This document shows, in pieces, positions 1 through 6,740 of a stretch of DNA of 7,668 nt (position 1 is the first letter of the stretch; each line of letters opens with the position of its first letter). The DNA is from Microcaldota archaeon (GTDB lineage: Archaea; Micrarchaeota; Micrarchaeia; Micrarchaeales; CABMGC01), in the NCBI GenBank assembly GCA_021851985.1, contig JAJZOS010000036.1, positions 1-7,668 of the forward strand, written 5' to 3'. A model generated the notes under the pieces. That model saw nothing but the letters and a program-made list of their open reading frames with translations, did not search any database and had not been told where the DNA came from. Made by a program: the position numbers and the translations under genes.

Positions 1-2
1 GG

Positions 3-1334
3 GATAGATTAGACAGATTACCTTTTAGTAGATTTCATCTGAAGTTCCTTCTCCTTATAGCAGGAGGCGAATTCTTCAGTTTGTTTGTTATATTCGGTCA
101 GGGGGAGCTTGCGTTGCTCGTCGAACATGCATACGGACTGAGCAGCGTGATAGGCACTTTGATAATACCTACTGTGTTCTTTGCAGGAATGTTCGTAGGC
201 ACATTAACATTAGGCAAATTGGCAGATATGCGCGGACGACGATACATATATTTCATGAACCTCCTTATAGTTGCAGTGGCTGGCATACTTGCAGCACTAA
301 TGCCTAACTACATACTAATATCGGTATTCATATTCTTTATAGGTCTGGGCGTAGGGCCTGAATTGGGCGTAGCAGATACTTACGTAAGCGAGGTCATGCC
401 TAAGAATTCAAGAGGCTCAAGATTGGCTGAGGTTTATACAATAGCAGTATTGGGCGCACCGGTAGGCGCATTCATAATGTTTGCGCTTTCCGGATTCAAT
501 CTTGACTTAAGCTGGAGATTGACATTAGTCATAATTGCAATAGGCTCATTCATAATGTGGGTGTTGAGGAGGCGAATCATAGAATCGCCGAGATGGCTTG
601 AGGGAGAAGGAAGGACAAAGGAAGCAGATGCCACGACTACAATGATAGAAAAGAGTGTCATGAGATACAACCACCTTAGAGTGTTGCCTCCAGTTAAAAA
701 GCATGTTACAGTTCCAGCCAAGAAGGTTGGATGGGGAACACTGTTCGCAAAGAAGCTAAGGGCAAGAACCATAATGGTATTGATATTCCAATACGCCCAA
801 AGCGGTGCTGCATTCAGCTTTAACGTGCTGATACCACTGCTTTTCGTAGCCAGAGGATACGACATAACTTCATCGATACTTTTCTCAATGGTAGTATTTT
901 CAGGTTTCGTAGTAGGCAGCCTGTTTAACATACCAATAATTGATAAGGTAGAGCGAAAGGTCGGAATTATGCTCTTCATACTCGCCGCTGGGATATTAGG
1001 GATAGGCTTTGCACTAACTACAAACCTATACCTGATGCTGATATTGGGATTCTTTATACAGTTTTCGTTCTGGAACATGAGCAACTTCTTCCACCAGTAT
1101 CAGGCCGAGATATTCCCGACAAAATTGAGGGGCAGCGCAACCGGGTTGGGCCAGTCTATAAATGCACTGGCATCTGCGACGGTTCCGCTGTTCATGGTCG
1201 CAGATGTGATAAGCCATGGAGTCCTTGCTACATTCGTAGCAATATTTATCTTGATAATAATAGTCATTATAGATATCGGATTCTTCGGACCTAAAACATC
1301 TAAGGTGCAACTTGAGGAGATATCCAATATGTGA
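3..1334 (+). CDS. MFS transporter (sugar/metabolite:H+ symporter-like), 5' end outside window
   Basis: This is a multi-pass membrane transporter of the major facilitator superfamily, probably proton-coupled; the substrate cannot be read from sequence. The frame is open from the first base, with no start codon before the TTG at 81. The residues before that TTG (DRLPFSRFHLKFLLLIAGGE, from position 3) look like the cytoplasmic lead-in and first half of TM1 of metabolite:H+ symporters, so the TTG is internal and the true start lies left of the window. 443 codons are visible. The loop 2-3 signature GKLADMRGRR is at 213-242. The mid-protein ESPRWL motif, typical of the sugar-porter-like branch, is at 582-599, followed by the charged central loop. 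The second-half AEIFPTKLRG repeat of the family motif is near 1101-1130. The stop overlaps the GTG of the downstream hydrolase by 4 bp, implying co-transcription and translational coupling. The family call is firm; the substrate is unknown. Confidence 0.88.
   Translation, partial: DRLDRLPFSRFHLKFLLLIAGGEFFSLFVIFGQGELALLVEHAYGLSSVIGTLIIPTVFFAGMFVGTLTLGKLADMRGRRYIYFMNLLIVAVAGILAALMPNYILISVFIFFIGLGVGPELGVADTYVSEVMPKNSRGSRLAEVYTIAVLGAPVGAFIMFALSGFNLDLSWRLTLVIIAIGSFIMWVLRRRIIESPRWLEGEGRTKEADATTTMIEKSVMRYNHLRVLPPVKKHVTVPAKKVGWGTLFAKKLRARTIMVLIFQYAQSGAAFSFNVLIPLLFVARGYDITSSILFSMVVFSGFVVGSLFNIPIIDKVERKVGIMLFILAAGILGIGFALTTNLYLMLILGFFIQFSFWNMSNFFHQYQAEIFPTKLRGSATGLGQSINALASATVPLFMVADVISHGVLATFVAIFILIIIVIIDIGFFGPKTSKVQLEEISNM
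1314..1320 (+). promoter_or_regulatory. Shine-Dalgarno site deciding the hydrolase start
   Basis: GAGGAGA lies inside the end of the transporter gene, 10 nt before the GTG at 1331 and 16 nt before the ATG at 1337. This favours the overlapping GTG as the start of the hydrolase. Confidence 0.5.
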
Positions 1335-2179
1335 ATATGGATAGGATAGATAAGGGATCTTGCAGGCTGGAAGACGGCACGCAGCTGTCTTACCTGAAAT
1401 CCGGAAGCGGCAGTGTTAACCTCATCTTGCTGCACGGTCTTGCAGGTAGCTCGTTCATATGGAGGCGTTTTATGCTCAGCAGTGCTGATAGATTTACATG
1501 CTGGGCGTTCGACATGAAGGGCTTTGGGAATTCGTCAAAGCCCCAACATGCAGCTGATTATAAGCTTGATAAATTGGGAAAAGAGATGCTTGAAGCGGCG
1601 CACACGCTTGACATAGATAGCGCAATAGTTATAGGTCACTCCATGGGCGGACAGGTGGCGATGTCAATGGCATGCACTGGTTCTAAAGTAGTCCGCGCTC
1701 TGGTAGTTGTGGATTCAGGGCCTAAGCCGTCCTTGAAAGTAAAGGAATGGCTCGATGAACTTGAAAACAAAAATGACCTTGAAGGATTTATGAAAAGCAA
1801 GGTCCCTACATTTTTCAATTCGTTAACCAAGGCGGAAGAGAAATCAATGGTAAGGGAAGCAATGAAGATGAGTTTCGCATCCCTTGATGGGCTCTTAAGG
1901 AACATATTGAAATTCGATGCAACTGCCTGCATGAAAAAATTGAATATTCCGACCATGCTGATTTTCGGGGAGAATGACAAGAACAGGAGCCTTGCAGAGC
2001 TCAAGGAATTGAACGGCTTGGTCAAAGGAAGCAGATTATATGTAATTAAAGGCAGCAAACATTGCCCCATGTATGAAAATGAAAAGGAGTTCAGCAGGCG
2101 CATAATAGGATTTGCGGATTTTGTCACAAAAAAAAGCAAGAGCGCGCAGATAGGCAAAAATGAATACCATAACGGTTGA
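1331..2179 (+). CDS. Alpha/beta-fold hydrolase
   Basis: This is a soluble serine hydrolase of the alpha/beta fold (282 residues, normal for the family), probably an esterase or C-C/C-O hydrolase; the substrate is unknown. The oxyanion-hole HG is at residues 35-36 (LLHGLAG). The nucleophile elbow GHSMGG is at 102-107 with Ser104. The acid is probably Asp216 in FGENDKN, and the base is His244 in GSKHCPMY, so the full catalytic triad is present in the right order. The segment 133-200 is the variable helical cap. There is no signal peptide. The GTG start overlaps the transporter stop (GTGA) and has an SD-like GAGGAG 10 nt upstream; an ATG two codons later (1337) is the alternative. The operon with an importer suggests uptake and hydrolysis of one compound class, which is inference. 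The gene ends 13 bp from the convergent glycosyltransferase gene. Confidence 0.88.
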   Translation: MNMDRIDKGSCRLEDGTQLSYLKSGSGSVNLILLHGLAGSSFIWRRFMLSSADRFTCWAFDMKGFGNSSKPQHAADYKLDKLGKEMLEAAHTLDIDSAIVIGHSMGGQVAMSMACTGSKVVRALVVVDSGPKPSLKVKEWLDELENKNDLEGFMKSKVPTFFNSLTKAEEKSMVREAMKMSFASLDGLLRNILKFDATACMKKLNIPTMLIFGENDKNRSLAELKELNGLVKGSRLYVIKGSKHCPMYENEKEFSRRIIGFADFVTKKSKSAQIGKNEYHNG

Positions 2180-2192
2180 TAATAATTTACAA

Positions 2193-3419
2193 TTAAGAGA
2201 GCAATCCGCTTATGAGCGCATCGTATGATGCAAGCATCTTCTTTATGTTGAGCTCCTTTGATATAAGTTTCTGCGCATTGTTGCCAAGGCTTTTTGCAAG
2301 CTTCTTATCTGAATACAGCAGGTAGAATTTTTTGGCGAAATCTGACATATTGCCGTATTCAAATATCAAGCCATTCTTGTTTTCACGCACCAGATATTTC
2401 CTCTTTTTGTAGTCTATCAGCCTGTTGTTCTTTGTGTTTGCAAGCACCGGAAGGCCGCATGCCATGGCTTCAAGAAACACTCTTGACAATCCTTCCCAAT
2501 ATGAAGACGAGACGAAGAATCCTGCATCGTTGTATGCATGCAAAAGCTTGCTTTCAAGCGCGAAACCGCGGAACGATATGCTGCTTTCCAAAGCCAATTC
2601 CTTGACAAGCTGCTTATAATACCCTTCATCCGGACCTGTGCCATATATCCTGAGAAGCTCCCTTCCTTTCAATTCTGGATGCATCCTCACAACCTCCTTT
2701 ATGCCTTGTATGAGCAGCGAAACGCGCTTCTGCGTCTCTTCCAACCTGCCTATAAAAATGCCTCCTTCGAAATCCTTTTTTATATGTAGGCAGGTGAATT
2801 CCTCATGAGGAGCTATGGGGATATATTTTACCATTGTTTTGCTGATAAAAAACTTTCTAGCTCGAAGTTCCTGCTCTGCGTTTATGGCGATATAACATGT
2901 GAGCCATTTGCGCATCTCCTTGAATAGGTATAGGCCATAACCTTTCGAAAAGAAGTCTCGGGCATGCTTGAGCGCGATGCTATTGGTAGACTTGATTATT
3001 GATTTTGACATTGAATCTGACATGTCCGCACTTATGGGAAAAATACCTGCGAGCCGTGATATGGCCCTGCTTCCAGGAAGCGTAAAATAGTGGTATACTA
3101 TGTCGCCCCTATCAACATATATGGTCTTTGTGCTGGTGTTTTTTGGCATATATTTTTTAAGCAGGAGAACATCGCGCATCGAATTTATTATTATCAGATC
3201 GTAATGGGTTTTGTACATCTCGTCCAATGCTATAGGGGGGCGCTCGCCGAATTTTGAAAAATCCGCAAAAAAATCAATCTTATACTTGCCAAGGCTTTTT
3301 AGGTAGACGTAAAGCCTGTGCGAGTCTTTCACCGCGCCGCCGAACGTCTTGAACGAACCGGATTCCATTACAAGAATGCTTTTCTTGTGCGATACTGCAG
3401 GCATTATAAAACCTATCAT
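2193..3419 (-). CDS. GT-B fold glycosyltransferase, family 4-like
   Basis: This is a retaining GT-B glycosyltransferase (408 residues) that would transfer a sugar from a nucleotide-sugar donor; donor and acceptor cannot be read here. The N-terminal Rossmann half has the family's early glycine loop (FKTFGGAVKD, about 23-32). The C-terminal donor-binding half carries FIGRLEETQKR (222-232, with the Arg/Lys that contact the diphosphate), YGTGPDEGYY (259-268), ISFRGF (281-286) and the E-x7-E motif with Glu309 and Glu317 in YWEGLSRVFLEAMACGLPV. No transmembrane helix is evident, so it is a cytoplasmic or peripheral membrane enzyme. The ATG start overlaps the dedA-like stop by 4 bp (ATGA), making it the second gene of an operon with a membrane protein. 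That suggests glycolipid, S-layer or exopolysaccharide glycosylation. A second ATG five codons in is a possible start. Confidence 0.9.
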   Translation of the reverse strand: MIGFIMPAVSHKKSILVMESGSFKTFGGAVKDSHRLYVYLKSLGKYKIDFFADFSKFGERPPIALDEMYKTHYDLIIINSMRDVLLLKKYMPKNTSTKTIYVDRGDIVYHYFTLPGSRAISRLAGIFPISADMSDSMSKSIIKSTNSIALKHARDFFSKGYGLYLFKEMRKWLTCYIAINAEQELRARKFFISKTMVKYIPIAPHEEFTCLHIKKDFEGGIFIGRLEETQKRVSLLIQGIKEVVRMHPELKGRELLRIYGTGPDEGYYKQLVKELALESSISFRGFALESKLLHAYNDAGFFVSSSYWEGLSRVFLEAMACGLPVLANTKNNRLIDYKKRKYLVRENKNGLIFEYGNMSDFAKKFYLLYSDKKLAKSLGNNAQKLISKELNIKKMLASYDALISGLLS

Positions 3420-4045
3420 GTCTTGTTGTGGGATTTCATGTATTTAAGCGAATAATGATATAATGCATAAAGTGCTATGGCAAAAACGCCTATTGAAGCC
3501 AGTATGACAACTGCACTGCTGGATGATAGTGCTTTATATCCAAAGTATATGAGCACGAAATCGTATATGATGCATCCGGTTATGGAATATGCAAAGAACC
3601 TTCTTTGCGGCATTCTAGCAAAACCCGCAGGAAAGCTCATCAGAGTTCTTAGCAGAGGTATGAATCTTGACAGAAACACCGCTGCAAAACCATTTCTCGC
3701 AAACCATTCGTCGAATGCATCAAGGGATTCCTTCTTTATGTGGAACGCTTTAAGGTGCTTGTAGACAACATCTTTTCCCAGGTAGTATCCTATATAATAA
3801 TCAACGCCCAGCCCGACTATGCTGCCTAACAGTGCAGCGAGGAAAGCGAAGGGCAGGTTGAGTATTCCCTTTGCTGCGAAGAGCCCCGCTAGAGGAAGTA
3901 CGACTTCGCTTGGTATCGGCAGCGAAGAACCCTCAAGGGCCATTAGCCCGAATATGGCAGCATAGCCGTAATGGCTTATGAAAGAGCTAAGGAGCGCATA
4001 CGATGCGCCGATAATCGAGAATATGCTAAGTATGTCAAAGATCAT
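3416..4045 (-). CDS. DedA/VTT-domain (SNARE-associated family) integral membrane protein
   Basis: A 209-residue polytopic membrane protein of the DedA/VTT family, whose members are implicated in phospholipid or lipid-carrier translocation across membranes. The family hallmarks are intact. The re-entrant loop motif EGSSLPIPSE is at residues 38-47, including the acidic Glu38 and Glu47. The second amphipathic motif is FLSRFIPLLRTLMSFPAG at 124-141, with Arg127, Pro130 and Arg133. Hydrophobic segments lie at roughly 8-34, 48-90, 152-170 and 177-197. It is the first gene of the operon with the glycosyltransferase, overlapping it by 4 bp. The pairing with a glycosyltransferase suggests lipid-linked sugar handling, which is inference. 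No SD precedes the ATG; a TATA/BRE pair about 33 bp upstream predicts a very short leader. Confidence 0.92.
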   Translation of the reverse strand: MIFDILSIFSIIGASYALLSSFISHYGYAAIFGLMALEGSSLPIPSEVVLPLAGLFAAKGILNLPFAFLAALLGSIVGLGVDYYIGYYLGKDVVYKHLKAFHIKKESLDAFDEWFARNGFAAVFLSRFIPLLRTLMSFPAGFARMPQRRFFAYSITGCIIYDFVLIYFGYKALSSSSAVVILASIGVFAIALYALYHYSLKYMKSHNKT

Positions 4046-4070
4046 AGTATCAAACAGATGTATTGAAATG

Positions 4071-4090
4071 CTATATTTATTTAACCTTTG
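4071..4090 (-). promoter_or_regulatory. Archaeal promoter (BRE + TATA) of the dedA-like operon
   Basis: On the minus strand AAAGG (BRE-like, 4089-4085) is followed by TTAAATAAATATA (TATA, 4084-4072). Initiation about 26 nt past the box centre falls near 4051, only a few bases before the ATG at 4045, which fits the absence of an SD. Confidence 0.55.
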
Positions 4091-4115
4091 TTCGCTGAGA
4101 TACTTTGGATTGGAA

Positions 4116-4122
4116 TTTATAT
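4116..4122 (+). promoter_or_regulatory. TATA-like box of the pelota gene
   Basis: TTTATAT precedes the pelota ATG (4160) by about 40 bp. Initiation near 4145 would leave a short leader of about 15 nt without an SD. This and the dedA box share the 114-bp divergent intergenic region 4046-4159. Confidence 0.4.
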
Positions 4123-4159
4123 CTGATATGCAATTGTATTATTGCGTGCAGTGTTTCGC

Positions 4160-5191
4160 ATGAAGATAATAAAATTTTACAGGGATACGAACGCTCTCAA
4201 GCTCAGGGTAGATGGATTGGAGGACCTCTGGACCATACAGCGCATAATATTCCAGAACGATTCTGTAAAATCCGAAACCGAGCGGAGGTTCAGGGCCAGC
4301 GAGAGCGACGTAGGCGAACTCAAGAAGGTAGTCGTAAAGGTGCTTGTTGAGAAGACAGAATTGGACAAGAACGCACTCAGGCTTAGGGTGCTTGGCAAGA
4401 TTGTTGAGGGAAGGCCACTCGACTACATAAAGCTGAACAGCTACCACACCCTAAACATAGCCCCTGGCGATACAATAGAGATATTCAAAGCGGAATGGCC
4501 GGATTATCTGGTAGATGTTATTAAAGGAGCCGCTGCCAATTCCAAGAGGGCGCGCCTTGGCATAATAGTCATAGACGACGAGAAGTTCCTGCCTGCTTAT
4601 ATATTGGGGTATGGCGTGTCCTTCAGGAACGACGTTTACAGCAACCTAAGCAAGAAGCTCAGCCCCAAGGATTTCCAAGAACAGCAGAATAAATACTTCA
4701 AAGCAGTCGTAGATACGGCAGAGGGAATGGATGTAGATACAGTAATAATAGCAGGCCCGGGGTTTACAAAAGACGACGTAAAGAAATATATGTCTGATCC
4801 TGGGACTGTAAAGAAGATAACAAAAAGGATAATATTTGAGAGCGTGAGCAATGCTGAGAAGAGCGGGGTGTACGAACTCATAAAGAGCGACAAGGTATCT
4901 TCGATACTTGAGAAGGAGACCATCAGGTCTGAATTCATGCTCATGGAAAAATTCCTTTCTGGACTGGAATTGAAGGTTTCGTTTTACGGCGTAGAAAGCG
5001 TTTTGAAGGCTATAGACGAATACAGCATAGATACGATATTGGTAAACGACAGTATGCTCGGCAATAAGGATGTCCAGAGCCTGCTGGACAAGGCAGGAAG
5101 GCACAAGATAGCCATCGTGATACTGAATTCAATTGACGAGGTTGGACAGCAGCTTCATTTTTTCAAGGACATCGCAGGGCTCAGAGAGTGA
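4160..5191 (+). CDS. pelA: mRNA surveillance / ribosome rescue protein pelota (aPelota, Dom34-like)
   Basis: Archaeal pelota, the eRF1 paralogue that works with aEF1A and ABCE1 to split ribosomes stalled on damaged or stop-less mRNA. It acts in the cytoplasm on the ribosomal A site. All three domains are present in 343 residues, the usual length. The Sm-like N domain runs 1-125, opening MKIIKFYRDT and containing RLRVLGKI (74-81), SYHTLNIAPGD (94-104) and AEWPDYL (111-117). The central eRF1-2-like domain runs about 130-255 with VIIAGPGFTKDD (195-206) and, as expected for pelota, no GGQ. The C-terminal eRF1-3 domain runs about 257-343 with YGVESVLKAI, ILVNDSML and EVGQQL. I chose the ATG at 4160 because MKIIK is the standard pelota N terminus; an in-frame TTG (4142) and GTG (4151) would add six or three residues. 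The protein ends shortly after the IAGL motif, a slightly abbreviated tail. It is monocistronic and divergent from dedA. Confidence 0.96.
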   Translation: MKIIKFYRDTNALKLRVDGLEDLWTIQRIIFQNDSVKSETERRFRASESDVGELKKVVVKVLVEKTELDKNALRLRVLGKIVEGRPLDYIKLNSYHTLNIAPGDTIEIFKAEWPDYLVDVIKGAAANSKRARLGIIVIDDEKFLPAYILGYGVSFRNDVYSNLSKKLSPKDFQEQQNKYFKAVVDTAEGMDVDTVIIAGPGFTKDDVKKYMSDPGTVKKITKRIIFESVSNAEKSGVYELIKSDKVSSILEKETIRSEFMLMEKFLSGLELKVSFYGVESVLKAIDEYSIDTILVNDSMLGNKDVQSLLDKAGRHKIAIVILNSIDEVGQQLHFFKDIAGLRE

Positions 5192-5232
5192 GCGTCGGAT
5201 GTTAGGCTGTTCCGATGCATCAGGCATGATGC
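5192..5232. repeat. Two adjoining inverted repeats between convergent genes
   Basis: Hairpin A pairs GCGTCGGA (5192-5199) with TCCGATGC (5211-5218): 8 bp including one G-T wobble, 11-nt loop. Hairpin B pairs GCATCA (5217-5222) with TGATGC (5227-5232): 6 bp, loop GGCA. They share two bases. Together they fill the gap between the pelota stop and the Nudix stop and are placed as 3' ends or a bidirectional terminator for both genes. Neither side has a T-tract, so termination is not proven. Confidence 0.45.
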
Positions 5233-5233
5233 T

Positions 5234-5713
5234 TCAGCGCCTCTTGACCTTCATTATATAAGCCCTGAAGCTCTCCAGCGCCTCCTTCTTCGAGTCCTCG
5301 AGCTCTTTGATCTTGATTGCCTTGTCTATGGGCTCAAGCCAGTACCTCTTGTGCTCATTGGATATGTGTATCAGCTGCCTGTAGCCTTCCGGAAGCCTGG
5401 CGCACCAGAATCGCCTTGTCTTCATGATGCGCATGTCTTCCCCGTTGTCATCAGTGGCATTGAACTCGTATTTAAGATCAAACCTGAATCCCTTGTCAAA
5501 ACCGATATCCTTCAAGCCTGTCTCCTCGTAAATCTCGCGTATCGCGGCAGCCTCATCCGTCTCGTTTTTCTCCTTGCGGCCTGACGGGCCTATGTCTATC
5601 ACGACCTTTTTGGCTTCACTGCCAGTCCTCTTGTAGTGCGCATTATCCTGTTCAAGAAGCAGCACGCTGGGCACATTGCCGCTAGTTGCATATAGTATTG
5701 CACCGCACGACAA
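5234..5713 (-). CDS. Nudix hydrolase
   Basis: A 159-residue Nudix hydrolase, which would cleave a nucleoside diphosphate linked to another group using Mg2+; the substrate is unknown. The Nudix box is perfect at residues 45-67: Gly45, Glu51, Arg59-Glu60, Glu63-Glu64, Gly66. The flanking order (SCGAILY strand, then LLLEQD, then the box, then RRFWCARL and YWLEP) is a normal single-domain Nudix layout, loosely like the Ap4A-hydrolase/MutT group. The start is unclear. The only usable start in frame is TTG at 5713, coding LSCGAILY. The frame stays open upstream for 11 codons (reading EKLKTKKELSCGAILY) to a stop at 5747-5749, with no ATG or GTG. Nudix proteins commonly begin with a few basic residues before this strand, so a non-canonical start or a sequence error just upstream is possible. 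TATA-like elements lie 40-60 bp upstream. Confidence 0.9.
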   Translation of the reverse strand: MSCGAILYATSGNVPSVLLLEQDNAHYKRTGSEAKKVVIDIGPSGRKEKNETDEAAAIREIYEETGLKDIGFDKGFRFDLKYEFNATDDNGEDMRIMKTRRFWCARLPEGYRQLIHISNEHKRYWLEPIDKAIKIKELEDSKKEALESFRAYIMKVKRR

Positions 5714-5750
5714 CTCTTTCTTCGTTTTGAGCTTCTCCGTCGCACATCAC

Positions 5751-5780
5751 CCTTATAAACTTTTTTATATTATTTTTTAA
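5751..5780 (-). promoter_or_regulatory. TATA-like elements upstream of the Nudix gene
   Basis: On the minus strand ATATAAAA (5770-5763) and GTTTATAAGG (5760-5751) are both TATA-like. Initiation would fall near 5740 or 5730, upstream of the TTG at 5713 but downstream of the out-of-frame ATG at 5747. Confidence 0.35.
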
Positions 5781-5909
5781 TATATTTTGTTTAAAAGTTA
5801 TGCATTCTAAACATTTATCTAGCTTATTTATTTTTTATAGTTCTTACACACCAAAAAGGATGGCACAGTATTTCTTGTTTTAGTTTGGATTGATTGCACA
5901 ATGAAACAA

Positions 5910-5936
5910 TTAAATATTATTTAAACAGCAAGAGGT
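5910..5936 (+). promoter_or_regulatory. TATA-like palindrome and SD of the unknown gene at 5945
   Basis: TTAAATAT (5910-5917) lies about 31 bp before the ATG. GAGGT (5932-5936) is a good archaeal SD at 8 nt spacing and fixes the start at 5945. If initiation occurs 26 nt after this box the SD would not be transcribed, so a box further upstream may be the working one. Confidence 0.45.
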
Positions 5937-5944
5937 ATGGTTAA

Positions 5945-6643
5945 ATGAACATATTAAAGAGACATAAAAACATGAATAATGCCCATATAGCTACTCCCGT
6001 AACCACAACCGAAATAGAATCGGAGGTGAAAAAAGTATTAGGAAATTGGGAATTAGGGTTGGGGCGTTTTTATGGAGATATACACCTAACAACGCAGACT
6101 TCCAAGGATCTGAATGATGCATATATCCTCATAGACAGCATAAAGAAAACTCTTGACGGAGATTGCACAAAATACAAAATTAGCAATAGCCTGTTTGATT
6201 TATCAAATATGCTTATCAATCTTTCAAATTCTAATATTTATAATAACATAGAGAGAATTGAAGACGACGCAAATATGGAATTTTTGGCAGAACGTGCAGA
6301 AAAACTGAAGGCATTGGCAGAGAGGGTAAAGGATGGCGGAATTGAGCCGAAAATTTCTGAACAGGGTGCGCAACAGTTCCAGTCAATCAGTAAGATCTTT
6401 AATAGCAAAGACTCCTCCATACCTGAAATCTTAATCGGCTTAAAATCAATAGAGTTTAGATTAGACAACTTGCCCTTTAATCAGGATTATGATTATATCA
6501 AACTGCTCGATGCGTTAAGAAAAAATACTATAGAGTGGAATGCAGAAAACATGCGAGGGTTTGGCAATGAGCAGGTATCGGTTGTATTGAGGCAGATTGA
6601 TGCGATACAGGAAAAATTAAATAAGAATAATATGAGGCGCTGA
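5945..6643 (+). CDS. Hypothetical soluble, helical, Asn-rich protein
   Basis: I do not recognise this 232-residue protein. It has no signal peptide, no transmembrane segment and no cysteine pairs or nucleotide-binding motif. The first 20 residues (MNILKRHKNMNNAHIATPVT) are basic and probably disordered. The rest reads as amphipathic helices: 22-35, 53-72, 80-105, a charged heptad-like helix at 111-130 (MEFLAERAEKLKALAERVKD), 140-153, 159-175, 183-199 and 208-227. This is compatible with a helical bundle or oligomerising protein. The ATG at 5945 is supported by GAGGT 8 nt upstream; the next ATG is codon 10. The gene is visibly richer in A/T, Asn, Lys and Ile codons than the flanking enzymes, suggesting a recent acquisition or a fast-evolving lineage-specific gene. 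It stands alone between a promoter-bearing spacer and a T-tract. Confidence 0.72.
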   Translation: MNILKRHKNMNNAHIATPVTTTEIESEVKKVLGNWELGLGRFYGDIHLTTQTSKDLNDAYILIDSIKKTLDGDCTKYKISNSLFDLSNMLINLSNSNIYNNIERIEDDANMEFLAERAEKLKALAERVKDGGIEPKISEQGAQQFQSISKIFNSKDSSIPEILIGLKSIEFRLDNLPFNQDYDYIKLLDALRKNTIEWNAENMRGFGNEQVSVVLRQIDAIQEKLNKNNMRR

Positions 6644-6663
6644 TTTTGCGCTGTTCGCTTTTT
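6637..6663 (+). terminator. Probable terminator of the unknown gene
   Basis: GCGC (6637-6640) can pair with GCGC (6648-6651) around the stop codon, and CTTTTTC follows (T5 at 6659-6663). The stem is short, but archaeal termination depends mainly on the T-tract. Confidence 0.4.
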
Positions 6664-6704
6664 CACACCACAGATATTTACCCTGAGGGCTTAATGTTTA
6701 ATAC

Positions 6705-6718
6705 AAAAGATTTAAATA
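6705..6718 (+). promoter_or_regulatory. Archaeal promoter (BRE + TATA) of the structured leader
   Basis: A purine-rich AAAAGA (BRE-like, 6705-6710) precedes TTTAAATA (6711-6718). Initiation about 26 nt after the box centre falls at about 6740, exactly where the first hairpin begins (6741). TTTAAATAGGT recurs unchanged at 6916-6926. Confidence 0.55.
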
Positions 6719-6732
6719 GGTTTATAGGTTTA
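6717..6732 (+). repeat. Tandem octamer repeat
   Basis: TAGGTTTA occurs twice back to back (6717-6724, 6725-6732), and TAGGTT appears again at 6740-6745. The copies begin inside the TATA box and run to the predicted initiation site, so they may be a regulator site or simple duplication. Confidence 0.5.
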
Positions 6733-6740
6733 GTGATAAT

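Larger units (their letters stand above)
5748..5944. other. AT-rich divergent intergenic spacer
   Basis: About 200 bp of very AT-rich DNA between the Nudix gene and the 232-residue unknown gene. It holds TATA-like runs for both directions and a TTAAAT-ATT-ATTTAA near-palindrome at 5910-5924. The longest small reading frame I saw (27 codons, 5800-5883, +) has no SD and looks like chance. No RNA gene or mobile-element end is visible. Confidence 0.6.

Noticed and set aside
81..83. TTG as start of the transporter
   Set aside because: The frame continues to the left edge with residues matching the conserved N terminus and TM1 of the family, so this TTG is an internal Leu codon.
434..1084. 216-codon minus-strand frame opposite the MFS transporter
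   Set aside because: It is antisense to a gene with clear family motifs, its product is low-complexity and Ser/Ile/Asn-rich with no recognisable domain, and it has no SD or promoter.
1636..2157. 173-codon minus-strand frame opposite the hydrolase
   Set aside because: It is the mirror of a real coding frame; its Ser/Phe/Leu-rich product matches nothing and it covers the catalytic region of the hydrolase.
2180..2192. Possible bidirectional terminator between the hydrolase and glycosyltransferase genes
   Set aside because: Only 13 AT-rich bases with no T-run longer than three on either strand and no hairpin.
4636..5104. Two overlapping minus-strand frames opposite pelota
   Set aside because: Pelota is certain on the plus strand; these are composition shadows without start signals.
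5800..5883. 27-codon frame in the AT-rich spacer
   Set aside because: No SD, AT-driven composition, and within the length expected by chance.
5937..5948. Minimal upstream frame ATG GTT AAA TGA overlapping the ATG at 5945
   Set aside because: The SD GAGGT ends directly at this ATG, leaving no spacing, whereas it is well placed for 5945. Probably chance.
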